This document shows, one piece after another, positions 20,772 through 29,415 of a DNA stretch of 64,000 nucleotides. Under the pieces are notes generated by a model, which was given only the letters and a program-made list of their open reading frames with translations, had not been told where the DNA came from and made no database searches. The stretch spans positions 496,001 to 560,000 of the forward strand of contig JADJMO010000001.1 of NCBI GenBank assembly GCA_016709545.1. Reading direction: 5' to 3'. Source of the DNA: Myxococcales bacterium. Lineage in GTDB: Bacteria > Myxococcota_A > Polyangia > Polyangiales > JADJMO01. How positions within the stretch are numbered: position 1 is the stretch's first letter; the number at the start of each line of letters is the position of its first letter. A program made the position numbers and the translations under genes.

Positions 20772-21734
20772 CTACTGCGATTGGCTCTGGCTCGCCTGCA
20801 CCTCTTGCCCGAGGAGCTCTCCGCCGATCTCGATCGCGATGCGCGCGACCTCGTCGACCACGTGCGTCAAGAGACCGTGCAGGTCCTCGATCGGCCCGTC
20901 GACCGACAGGCGTTCGTGCAGCGCCGCGAGCCGGGCGGCGCTCCGCGCCCCGGGCAGATCGGGCGTCGGGCGAATGCGGCCGAAGCGCTCCCGGGCCTCC
21001 TGGATGCAGAAGCGGATCGCGCGCGGGTGCCGCGGCTCGAGCACGAGGAAGCGCGCGACGCCCTCGCCGGTCACCCGGCCGTGGCGCTGCATGAACGCCT
21101 CGAGGCCGGAGCACGCGCGGAGCAAGGCGAGCCACACCGCGTCGTCGACCGCCGGCTCGACCCCGTCGACCGCGCGCTCGCGGTGGTACTGCATGTCGAG
21201 GATGCGGGCGGTCTGGCTCGCCCGCTCCAGCACCGCGCCGAGCCACACGAAGTCGAGCGGCAGGTCGTGGAGCATGGTGTTGCGGAGCGCTCCCAGCACC
21301 AGCAGGCAGGCGTCGCGGATGTGGCGGTAGAAGTGCTCGCGGTCGGCGTCGAACTGCTCCTCGGCGGCCTCGCTGTTCATCCACAGCCAGAGCTCGTTGA
21401 CCGTCTGCCACACGTCGAGGCTGAGCACCTCGCGGATCGAGCGCGCGGTGTCGCGCACCGCGTGGATCGACGACCGGATCGAGGTGAGGTTCGCGCGGTC
21501 CCAGGTGAGGTAGCGCTGCACGACCTCGCCGTCCTGCATCGCCGCGTCGCCGAAGCGCGCGACGAAGCCGGCCTCCTCGCCCGCGACCACCACCACCGGC
21601 CGCCACGACTGGCGCGCCGAGAGGTCGGCGTCGAGGGCGACGGCGAGGGTGACCGGGAGCACGCGCGCGGTGTTCTCCGCGCGCTCGAGGTAGCGACCGA
21701 ACCAGAAGCAATGATCGGCGACGCGGGAGATCAC
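20772..21734 (-). CDS. Alpha-E domain protein
   Basis: 320 residues, nearly all alpha-helical. The opening ISRVADHCFWFGRYLERAENTARVL is the signature of the alpha-E domain (DUF403). This domain always travels with the circularly permuted ATP-grasp protein, as here, where its GTG start overlaps the ATP-grasp TGA (GTGA, 21731-21734). Its biochemical role is unproven. In published comparative genomics of ATP-grasp amidoligases it is treated as a conserved partner of a peptide-forming enzyme set. The C-terminus is Gln/Ser-rich (QASQSQSQ). Fusion or stable complex with the ATP-grasp protein is plausible because other bacteria encode them as one chain. Confidence 0.93.
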   Translation of the reverse strand: MISRVADHCFWFGRYLERAENTARVLPVTLAVALDADLSARQSWRPVVVVAGEEAGFVARFGDAAMQDGEVVQRYLTWDRANLTSIRSSIHAVRDTARSIREVLSLDVWQTVNELWLWMNSEAAEEQFDADREHFYRHIRDACLLVLGALRNTMLHDLPLDFVWLGAVLERASQTARILDMQYHRERAVDGVEPAVDDAVWLALLRACSGLEAFMQRHGRVTGEGVARFLVLEPRHPRAIRFCIQEARERFGRIRPTPDLPGARSAARLAALHERLSVDGPIEDLHGLLTHVVDEVARIAIEIGGELLGQEVQASQSQSQ

Positions 21735-23188
21735 TTGAGCACCCAGGTGTCCTTGGAGCCACCGCCCTGGCTCGAGTTGACGACGTACGATCCCTCGACG
21801 AGCGCGGTGCGCGTGAGGCCACCCGGCAGCACCCACGGGCCCTTCGGCCCGGTGAGCACGTACGGGCGCAAGTCCACCCGCCGGGGCGCGACGATGCGGT
21901 GTTCGCCGATCCACGTCGGGCACGTGGAGAGCTCGACGCGGCGCTGGGCGATGTACTTGCGCGGGTCCTCGAGCACGCGGGCGCGGAACTCGGCGCGCTG
22001 CTCCTTGGTCGACTGCGGCCCCATCAGCATGCCGTAGCCGCCGGCCTCGTCGACCGCCTTGACCACGAGCTCCTCGAGGTGATCGATCACGAAGTCCCGA
22101 TCCTCGGGGCGCGCGCACACCCAGGTGGGCACCTGCGCGAGGATCGGCTCCTCGCTCAGGTAGAACCGCACGATGTCGGGCACGTAGGGGTAGATCGCCT
22201 TGTCGTCGGCGACGCCGTTGCCCGGCGCGTTGGCGAGGGTGACGTTGCCCTTGGCCCACGCGCGGAAGATCCCGGGCACCCCGAGGAGGCTGTCCTTGCG
22301 GAACACCTCGGGGTCGAGGAACGCCTCGTCGGTGCGCCGGTAGACCACCTCGACCGGGCGTGGGCCGCGCGTCGTGCGCACCCACACGCGGTCGTCGTCG
22401 ACGAACAGGTCGACGTTCTGCACGAGCTCGACGCCCATGGTGCGCGCGAGGAACGAGTGCTCGTAGTACGCCGAGTTGTAGGGCCCCGGCGTCAGCACCA
22501 CGATGCACGCGTCGTCGCGGCCCGACGGCGCGCACGCGCGGAGGGTGGCCGCGAGCTGCGCGGAGTAGCCGTCCACCCGTTGCACGCGCGCGAGGTCGAA
22601 CGCGCGGGGGAGCACGCGCTTGCTGACGGCGCGGTTCTCGAGCACGTACGACACGCCCGACGGCGTGCGCAGGTTGTCCTCGAGCACCTGGAACGTGCCG
22701 CTCGGGTCGCGGATGAGATCGATGCCCGAGACGTGCACGCGCACGCCGCCCGGCGGACGCACGCCGCGGACGACGGGCAGGTACTGCTTCGAGCCGAGCA
22801 CGAGCTCGCGCGGCACGACGCCTTCCGCGAGGATGCGCTGGGCGCCGTAGACGTCGTCGAGGAACATGCCGAGCGCGCGCACGCGCTGGGCGAGCCCGCG
22901 ATCGAGGTGGCTCCAGTCCTCCGGGGAGACGAGGCGGGGCAGGAGGCACACGGGGAAGATCTTCTCCGTGCCGCGCGCGTCCGCGTAGACCGAGAAGGTG
23001 ACGCCCTGGGCGAGCAGCGCGCGCTCGGCGAGGGCCTGCTTGCGCGCGAAGGCCTCGGGGGTCGTGGCGTCGATCGCCTCGATCGTCTCGCGGAACGCGG
23101 GGCGTGGGGCGCCGTCGGGCAGGAACAGCTCGTCGGCCGCGCCGGGGTAGGGCCGGTAGCCCGCGAAGAGGCCGTCAGACATGGCCAC
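21731..23188 (-). CDS. Circularly permuted ATP-grasp protein
   Basis: 485 residues, full length. The features are those of the CP_ATPgrasp (DUF404/407) family: FPVCLLPRLVSPEDW, VHVSGIDLIRDPSG, LEDNLRTPSGVSYVLENR, TLANAPGNGVADDKAIYPYVP, VVKAVDEAGGYGMLMGP and the end VNSSQGGGSKDTWVL. ATP-grasp enzymes of this group are predicted to couple ATP to formation of an amide or peptide bond, perhaps making a small peptide or tagging a protein. It overlaps the upstream transglutaminase/DUF2126 gene by 14 bases and the downstream alpha-E gene by four. The start ATG at 23188 fits; a second ATG two codons later is also possible. Confidence 0.94.
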   Translation of the reverse strand: MAMSDGLFAGYRPYPGAADELFLPDGAPRPAFRETIEAIDATTPEAFARKQALAERALLAQGVTFSVYADARGTEKIFPVCLLPRLVSPEDWSHLDRGLAQRVRALGMFLDDVYGAQRILAEGVVPRELVLGSKQYLPVVRGVRPPGGVRVHVSGIDLIRDPSGTFQVLEDNLRTPSGVSYVLENRAVSKRVLPRAFDLARVQRVDGYSAQLAATLRACAPSGRDDACIVVLTPGPYNSAYYEHSFLARTMGVELVQNVDLFVDDDRVWVRTTRGPRPVEVVYRRTDEAFLDPEVFRKDSLLGVPGIFRAWAKGNVTLANAPGNGVADDKAIYPYVPDIVRFYLSEEPILAQVPTWVCARPEDRDFVIDHLEELVVKAVDEAGGYGMLMGPQSTKEQRAEFRARVLEDPRKYIAQRRVELSTCPTWIGEHRIVAPRRVDLRPYVLTGPKGPWVLPGGLTRTALVEGSYVVNSSQGGGSKDTWVLK

Positions 23189-26100
23189 CTCCCTCCACCG
23201 GCTCGTCGCGGTACCGCTGGCCCGGTCGCGGCGGCGAGCGGTCGACGGGGAGCCGCCGCAGGTCGAGCGTGTACGGCGCGTCGGGGTGCGCCGCGGCCGG
23301 CGCGGCGACGACCGGCCAGGGCAGGGGACCCTCGGTGGTGAACCGCTGCGCGCGCCGCGCGGTCGCCTCGAAGCGGGTGAGCGGCGGCGCGTCGAACGCG
23401 CGGCCCTCGGGGTGCCACACGTGGTAGGCGCACGCGCCGAGCGAGCGGCGCGCCCACGTGTCGAGGACGTCGAGGCGGACCGGGTGGTGGATGCCGACGT
23501 GCGGGTGGAGGCTGTGCGCCGGCGCCCACGCGCGGAAGCGCACGCCCGCGACCGCGCGCCCCGCCGTGCTCGTCGCGTGCAGCGGGAGCAGGTGGCCGTT
23601 CACGAGCACCACGTGGCGCTCGGGCACGAGCCCTTCGGCGCGCACCTCGATGCGCTCCATCGACGAGTCCACGTAGCGCGAGGTGCCGCCGGTCGAGGCC
23701 TCCTCGCCGAGCACCGGCCACGGCTCGATCGCGTTGCGGACCTCGAGCGTGACGTCGCCCGCTTGGAGGACGCCGATGCGCGGGCAGCGCAGCTCGAGGA
23801 ACGGCTGGTAGGCGGCGAGTGGGAGCGACAGCCCGCGCGTCGACAGGTGCGCGAGCACGTCCTCGAGGTCGCGCCCGAGGAAATAGGGCAGGAGGTAGCG
23901 ATCGTGGAGCGCGAGGCCGAACCGCGCGAGCGGCGCCGAGTAAGGCTCGGCGACGAACGAGGCGACGATGGCCCGCACGAGCGCCATCTGCGCGACCATC
24001 ATCCGCGGGTGCGGCGGCATCTCGAAGGCACGGAGCTCGACGAGGCCCTGGCGGCCATGCGGCGTCGCGGGGTCGAACAGCTTGTCGATGCAGAGCTCGG
24101 TGCGGTGCGTGTTGCCGGAGACGTCGACCAGCAAGTGCCGGAACAGCGCGTCCGAGAGCCAAGGCGGCGGAGACTCGTCCCTCGCCGCGAACGCTCGCGC
24201 GAGCGCGATCTCGAGCTCGTAGAGCGCGTCGTGCCGCGCCTCGTCGACGCGGGGCGCCTGCGACGTGGGGCCCACGAAGAGGCCGGAGAACAGGTACGAG
24301 AGCACCGGGTGGTGCTGCACGAACGTGACGAGCGACGCGAGCAGATCGGGTCGTCGCAGGAACGGGCTCGCGAGCGGGGTCGGTCCGCCGAGGGTGAGGT
24401 GGTGACCGCCCCCGCTGCCGGCCTGGCGTCCGTCGAGCAGGTACTTCTCCGCGTGCAGGCCCACGTGCAGCGCCGCGTCGAACACGTCGTGCGCGAGCGC
24501 CGAATAAGCGCGGAGATCGGTGGTCGGCGCGACGTTCACCTCGAGCACACCCGGGTCCGGGGTGACGGCGAACCGCGTGAGCGCGGGGCTGCTCGGCGGC
24601 GCGTAGCCCTCGAGCAGCACGCACGCCGGCGTCGTCAGGCCCGCGGCGTCGACCGCCGCGTCGATCGCCGCCACGAGCGCGAGGAAGTCCTCGCCGGTCG
24701 GGAGCGGGGGCAGGAACACGAACAGGGATCCGCCGCGCGCCTCGACACACACGGCGGTACGTACGCCCGCGAGCGTCGGCACTGGTGCGAGCCCCCCGAC
24801 GCGCACCTGCGCCTGGGCCTCCTCCGGATCCCCGCGGCGCGGATCGGGCGGAGAATACGGCTCTTCCGGCGGATCGGGCACCGCGACCGCGGCGAGGCTC
24901 CCGAGCGGCAACCGCAGCCCGATCGGGCTGTCGCCGGGCACGAGAAACAGGTGATCGCGGCGGAACCGCCACCGCTCGGTGACCCACCCCGCGGCCGTGC
25001 GGCCGAGTGGCAACACGAAGCCGACCGGACGACCGAGGCCGCGCGAGAGCACGTGCGCGAGGCGTCGACGCTCCTCCCCGGAGTCGAGGTCGAGCGCGAG
25101 CGGATCGACGTCGACCGGGAGCCGCTGCTCGTCGAGCGCGTGCGGCCACGGGTCCTCGTACGCGGGGTGCACCCCGTCGAGATCGAGGCGCTTCGCGAGC
25201 GCCTCGGCGAGCCTCTGCGCGTCCTCGACGGTCGGGCTCGCGAGCGCGCCCTGCGGTCTCGACCAGATCGGCGCCCCATCGCGGCGCGCGACGATGTCGA
25301 GCGCCCAGCGCGGGAGGCTCTCGCCGGGGTACCACTTGCCCGTGCGGTGGAGGAGCACGCCGCCCTTCGCGCGTCGCTCGAGGAGCGCGTGGGCGAGCGC
25401 GAGCCCGTGCCGCCACTTGCTCGGACCGAGCGCCTCGCCGAGCCACTCGGGCAGGTCGACGTCGTCGCGTGCGTTGAACGTGGGCTCGCCGCCCATGGTC
25501 AGCACGACGTCGTGCTCGCCCAGGCGCGCGTCGATCGCGTCGCCGGCCGCGAGCAGCCCGTTCCAGGTCTCTTCCGCGTAGGGGGTCGTGGGGGTCGGCT
25601 CGTGACCGACGCGTCCGATGCGCATCTCGAACCGGAAGTCGTCGGAGAGCACCGTGGTCGTGCCGTCGACGGGCGCAGCCAGCGCCGGGGTGGCCGTGCA
25701 CGCGAGCGGCACGTGCCCCTCGCCGCACAGGAGCCCGCTCGTGCCGTCGAGCCCGATCCACCCGGCGCCCGGGAGGAACACCTCGGCCCACGCGTGCAGG
25801 TCGACGACGTCGCGTCCGACTCCGCGCGGCTGATCGGGCAGCATGCCCTCGTCGGCGAGCTGCACGAGGTAGCCGCTCACGAATCGCGCCGCGAGCCCCC
25901 GGGCGCGCAGGGCCGCGACGAGCAGCGCCGCCGAGTCTCGGCAGCTCCCGCGCTTCTCGGTCAGCGTCTGCTCCGGCGTGAACGTGCCGGGCTCCTCGCG
26001 GATGACGTAGCGGACCTCCTCCTTCACCCGGCGATTGAGCTCGACGAGGTAGTCGATGGTGTTGCAGCCCTCGGGCAGCGAGCCCGTGAACTCGGCGAAA

Positions 26101-26486
26101 CAATCGGCGCGCGCGTACGCCGGGTCGTCGACGGCGAAGAACGGCGCGAGCTCGCGGCGCAGATCGTCCGGATACTCGAACGGCAGCTCCGAGCACCGCG
26201 GCTCGACGTAGAAGTCGAACGGGTTGAGCGGCCGGATCTCGAGCGCGATCTCGACCAGCAGGTCGAGGCTCTCGAGCCCCACGTCGTCGAGGAAGGTGAG
26301 CCGCGCGAGCTCGTTGCCCCACGGGTCGTGCTGCCAGTGCACGCGGTGCGGCTGCTCGACGCGCAGCGCGTACGAGAGGACCTTTGCCTTGGTGTGGTGC
26401 GCGGGCTTGAGCCGCACGACGTGGGGACCGAGCAGCGCCGGTTCGGGGTAGCCGTACCGCGTGTAGTGCTGGAGGAGGAGACGCAC
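23175..26486 (-). CDS. Transglutaminase-DUF2126 protein
   Basis: 1103 residues, first gene of the operon. Residues 1-300 are a transglutaminase N-domain and catalytic core: HYTRYGYPEPALLGPHVVRL, Cys in LTEKRGSCRDSAALLVAAL, His in DLHAWAEVFLPGAGW and Asp in IGLDGTSG. The remaining 800 residues are DUF2126 (VVLTMGGEPTFNARDD, LLHRTGKWYPGESLPRWA, the repeated LxxxG-rich blocks, and HPEGRAFDAPPLTRFEATARR near the end). DUF2126 regions resemble large ligase-like enzymes and always occur in this gene set. A double palindrome lies 23-45 bases upstream (26509-26531). Together with the following three genes it probably builds and cleaves an amide-linked product. The product is unknown. Confidence 0.93.
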   Translation of the reverse strand: MRLLLQHYTRYGYPEPALLGPHVVRLKPAHHTKAKVLSYALRVEQPHRVHWQHDPWGNELARLTFLDDVGLESLDLLVEIALEIRPLNPFDFYVEPRCSELPFEYPDDLRRELAPFFAVDDPAYARADCFAEFTGSLPEGCNTIDYLVELNRRVKEEVRYVIREEPGTFTPEQTLTEKRGSCRDSAALLVAALRARGLAARFVSGYLVQLADEGMLPDQPRGVGRDVVDLHAWAEVFLPGAGWIGLDGTSGLLCGEGHVPLACTATPALAAPVDGTTTVLSDDFRFEMRIGRVGHEPTPTTPYAEETWNGLLAAGDAIDARLGEHDVVLTMGGEPTFNARDDVDLPEWLGEALGPSKWRHGLALAHALLERRAKGGVLLHRTGKWYPGESLPRWALDIVARRDGAPIWSRPQGALASPTVEDAQRLAEALAKRLDLDGVHPAYEDPWPHALDEQRLPVDVDPLALDLDSGEERRRLAHVLSRGLGRPVGFVLPLGRTAAGWVTERWRFRRDHLFLVPGDSPIGLRLPLGSLAAVAVPDPPEEPYSPPDPRRGDPEEAQAQVRVGGLAPVPTLAGVRTAVCVEARGGSLFVFLPPLPTGEDFLALVAAIDAAVDAAGLTTPACVLLEGYAPPSSPALTRFAVTPDPGVLEVNVAPTTDLRAYSALAHDVFDAALHVGLHAEKYLLDGRQAGSGGGHHLTLGGPTPLASPFLRRPDLLASLVTFVQHHPVLSYLFSGLFVGPTSQAPRVDEARHDALYELEIALARAFAARDESPPPWLSDALFRHLLVDVSGNTHRTELCIDKLFDPATPHGRQGLVELRAFEMPPHPRMMVAQMALVRAIVASFVAEPYSAPLARFGLALHDRYLLPYFLGRDLEDVLAHLSTRGLSLPLAAYQPFLELRCPRIGVLQAGDVTLEVRNAIEPWPVLGEEASTGGTSRYVDSSMERIEVRAEGLVPERHVVLVNGHLLPLHATSTAGRAVAGVRFRAWAPAHSLHPHVGIHHPVRLDVLDTWARRSLGACAYHVWHPEGRAFDAPPLTRFEATARRAQRFTTEGPLPWPVVAAPAAAHPDAPYTLDLRRLPVDRSPPRPGQRYRDEPVEGGGHV

Positions 26487-26508
26487 TCCGGAGAGCGTCG
26501 CGCGGTTG

Positions 26509-26531
26509 GGTAACGGGCTGGTTACCAGCCC
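26509..26531. promoter_or_regulatory. Overlapping palindromes upstream of the amidoligase operon
   Basis: Two overlapping inverted repeats: GGTAAC (26509-26514) with GTTACC (26521-26526), and GGGCTGGT (26515-26522) with ACCAGCCC (26524-26531) about a single central T. They lie 23-45 bases before the ATG at 26486 of the transglutaminase-DUF2126 gene, a usual operator position. The two folds are mutually exclusive, so it could also act as an RNA switch in a leader. The regulator is unknown. Confidence 0.45.
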
Positions 26532-26572
26532 CGAGGACTACACAGGCGTTCACTTGTGGCGGCTCACTCCAT

Positions 26573-27511
26573 TCACTTCTTCAGCAGCCACAGGAGCCCC
26601 ATGACGCTGCCGCCGAGCACCAGGAGGCCGACGATCAGCGCGAGCACCTCGAGCGCGCGGCTCGCTCCGCGGTAGCTGCGGCGTCGATCGTGGGTCGGCC
26701 GCGGAAGCGCCGGGGACTCCTCGGGTATCGCGCTCGGCTCCACAACGGGCGCGGCCTCCGCGATCGGCGGTGGCGGCGTCTCCTCGATGGGCGCCGGCGC
26801 CACCTTCTCGTCGGGCAGCTCGGCGCTCGCATCGAGCGCGCGCGCGATCGGGTCGCTGAGCACGAGGCGCGTCTCGCCGACCACCAGCGCCGCGCCGTCC
26901 GCCCACGGCAGCGGCGTGGGCCCGAGGTAGCGTACGCCGAGCTTCGCGATCGTGCGGTCGTCGCACGCACGCACGCGCACGCGCCCTTGCTCGGCCGACA
27001 CCTCGAGGGCCATCGGAGAGACGGCGCGGTCCGACAGCCGCAGCGCGCACCGCGGGTCGCGACCGATGGTCTTCGGCTCGGCGCCGAGGGCGAGCGAAGC
27101 ACCGCGATCGGGCCCCTCCTCGACGCGGATCGTGGCGGCGTCGCCGTCCACCGCGCGCGCCACCATCGCGAGCGCGATCTCGCGCGTCTCCTCCGCGGTC
27201 GAGGCGCGGGCGGCGCCGAGCTTGACCTCGAGCTGCATGCGGCCGAGCACGACGCGATCGCCCGTCTCGATCTTGCGCGCGGATTGCACCGCGAGCCGCT
27301 CGCCGTTGAGGAACGTGCCGTTGGTCGACCCCTCGTCCACCAGCACCCAGACCGCGTTCTGCGCGCGGATCGAGGCGTGACGCGCGGACACGCTCGCATC
27401 GGGCAAGCGCAGATCGCACGAAGCGCTGCGGCCGAGGACGACCCGCGGTCCGTCGAAGGTCACCGCCGGGAGCGAGACGCCCTCGGCCCTGACGACGAGG
27501 GTCACCGGCAC
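26573..27511 (-). CDS. Tail-anchored double-FHA protein
   Basis: 312 residues. A first FHA domain (about 1-95) has the phospho-threonine pocket motifs GRSASCDLRLPD, SVSARHASI and EGSTNGTFLNG. A second, more degenerate FHA repeat (about 125-215) keeps IGRDPRCALRLSD. A Pro/Glu/Ala-rich linker leads to one C-terminal membrane helix (ALEVLALIVGLLVLGGSVMGLLWLL), so the FHA domains face the cytoplasm. It probably recruits partners phosphorylated by Ser/Thr kinases, of which this window has three. It is divergent from the PilZ gene across a 104-base gap that may hold both promoters. Confidence 0.9.
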   Translation of the reverse strand: MPVTLVVRAEGVSLPAVTFDGPRVVLGRSASCDLRLPDASVSARHASIRAQNAVWVLVDEGSTNGTFLNGERLAVQSARKIETGDRVVLGRMQLEVKLGAARASTAEETREIALAMVARAVDGDAATIRVEEGPDRGASLALGAEPKTIGRDPRCALRLSDRAVSPMALEVSAEQGRVRVRACDDRTIAKLGVRYLGPTPLPWADGAALVVGETRLVLSDPIARALDASAELPDEKVAPAPIEETPPPPIAEAAPVVEPSAIPEESPALPRPTHDRRRSYRGASRALEVLALIVGLLVLGGSVMGLLWLLKK

Positions 27512-27615
27512 GCCCCACTCGTAGCAGAACTCCTCCGGTCCTCGAAGAACGCGGGTGCCTTTTCCCTTGACACGATTCTTGGCCAGTCTCGCCGACCTCC
27601 GATAAGGCGCAGACC

Positions 27616-29303
27616 ATGACCGAGAACACCGACCGTCGGAGCCCGCACGCCCGGGTCCCCTTCGAGGCGCTCGTCGAGATCGCCGCCCCCGACGGGGCCG
27701 CGTTCGAAGCCGAGAGCGTCGATCTCTCCGCGACCGGCATGCACCTGCGCACCGCGTTCGTCCCTGCCGTCGGCACTGCGCTGACGTTCCGGTTCGAAGG
27801 CGACGGTGGCGGTCACCCGGTCTACGCCAAGGGCGAGGTCGTGTGGACCGAGGACGCGGACGGCGGCGCCGAGTTCGGCGTGCGCTTCGCCGAGCTCGCC
27901 GACGGCGACGCCGAGGCGATCCGGCAGATCGTGAGCATCACCGACGGGCCCTCCGAGTCCGCGGCGGAGCCCACGTTCCGCGCGGCCGATCGGCCGTTCG
28001 CGCCGGTCCGCATCCACATCGAGGGCATGCCGTCGCCCATGCGCGCGGCCCTCGAGCGATCCGACGCGCACGCCGCGCTGGTCGGCAGCGAGCTCAAGAT
28101 GCTGCGCCTCGGCGCGCGCGTCGAGCTCGAGGACAAGTCCTCCGCAGCCCGGCGCCCCGCGTTCGTCGATGGCGTCGCTTGCGAGATCGAGCCCGAGACG
28201 AAGGTCCCGCGGCTCGTGGTGAAACTCCGTTACGAGGTCGACCCCGCCCGCATCGACGGGCGCCCAACCGAGAAGGCTGCCATGTCGAACGATGCCCACG
28301 TCCCCGCCGAGAGCCCGTCTGCCGAGCCCGAGACCGTCGCTGCCGCGCCCCGCAGCAGCGAGCAACAGCGGCAGGCGATGCCTGTCGCCGAGGAGGACGG
28401 CGGCCACCGCATGAAGGACACGATGAAGAGCGCGTGGGTGGGGGTTTCGTCGTTCGCGACGAAGACCTTCTCGCGCCTCGGCACGACGGTCGCGCTGCTC
28501 CGCAAGAAGGGCGAGCGCGCCGACGACGACAAGGAAGGCCGCCGGATGACCGCCACGGTCGCGACGGAGAAGACGAGGCGAACGCTCCGCCCCAAGGCGC
28601 GTCGCGGGACATTTCCGGGGAGAACGAGGACGGAGCGATGGAAGAGATCGACAGCAAGAAGGTCGCGCTGCGGCGCAAGATCGCGGTGGGCGCCGGCGTC
28701 GGCGTCGCGCTGCTCCTCGGCGTGCTCGCCTTCAAGAAGCCGGCGCATCACGCGCCGATCGCCTCGGCGCCGGCACCCGAGCTCGCGCCCTCGAGCGCGC
28801 CGATGACCGCGCCCGCCCCGGCCACCAGCATCAACCCCGAGATCCCGGCCGTCGCCGCCGCAGCGCCGTCGGGCGCCACCGCCTCGCTGGTCGGCGAGTC
28901 GACCGGCGTCGACGCGAAGGGCAACCCGAACCCCTTCGGCGTGAACACCGTCAAGAAGGGCACCAAGATGGTGCTCAAGCTCGACGGCCCCGCCTCCGAG
29001 ATCAAGGGCATGAACATGCCGAACGGCTTCGTGGTCACCATCCCGAACCGCAAGTCGCTCGAGGCGGCCGGCCCGCTCGCCGCCAAGGATCCCCGCATCG
29101 GCTCGGCCAAGGTCGTCAACCAGCCCGGCGGCGCCGAGCTCACCATCGCCTTCAAGGACTCGCCCCCGGCGTTCCTCGTGAAGGCCAAGGGCGACACCCT
29201 CGAGATCGTCCTCGCCCACGACAAGGGTCTCGCCAAGAAGGGCAAGGGCAAGGCGGGCGCCGCGCCGGCCGCCCCGAAGCACCCGACGCCCAAGAAGAAG
29301 TGA
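27616..29303 (+). CDS. PilZ-AMIN domain membrane protein (probable frameshift)
   Basis: About 562 residues if one missing base is restored between about 28540 and 28600. The N-terminal PilZ domain has the cyclic-di-GMP pattern RRSPHAR and DLSATGMHLR. A second, unassigned soluble region and a Lys-rich amphipathic stretch follow. In the second frame come MEEIDSKKVALRRKI, one membrane helix (VGVALLLGVLAF), an Ala/Pro linker and an AMIN-like beta domain (VLKLDGPASEIKGMNMPNGFVVTIPNRK). AMIN domains bind cell-wall or outer-membrane complexes. Alternatively there are two genes, 27616-28806 and 28638-29303, overlapping in different frames. A single protein linking c-di-GMP to the envelope is preferred because the two halves meet exactly one base out of phase. 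Confidence 0.75.
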
Positions 29304-29381
29304 ACGGAGCGAGCCGGAGGCGAACGCAGTGAACGGCGGCCGCCTCCACGGGCCGCCGCAACAGCCAAGAGAACTGGGAAA

Positions 29382-29411
29382 TTGCGCCAGGAATTTGATA
29401 CGCTGGCGCAA
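29382..29411. promoter_or_regulatory. 9-bp inverted repeat abutting a start codon
   Basis: Perfect arms TTGCGCCAG (29382-29390) and CTGGCGCAA (29403-29411) with a 12-base AT-rich centre, ending four bases before the ATG at 29416. The centre holds a TGATAC element that could be a -10 box, which would make the mRNA nearly leaderless. No ribosome binding site precedes the ATG. Repressor operator or RNA hairpin that hides the start are both possible. Confidence 0.45.
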
Positions 29412-29415
29412 TCCC

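Noticed and set aside
27567..27572. TTGACA as a -35 box before the PilZ gene
   Set aside because: No acceptable -10 hexamer at 16-19 bases (the position reads CGCCGA).
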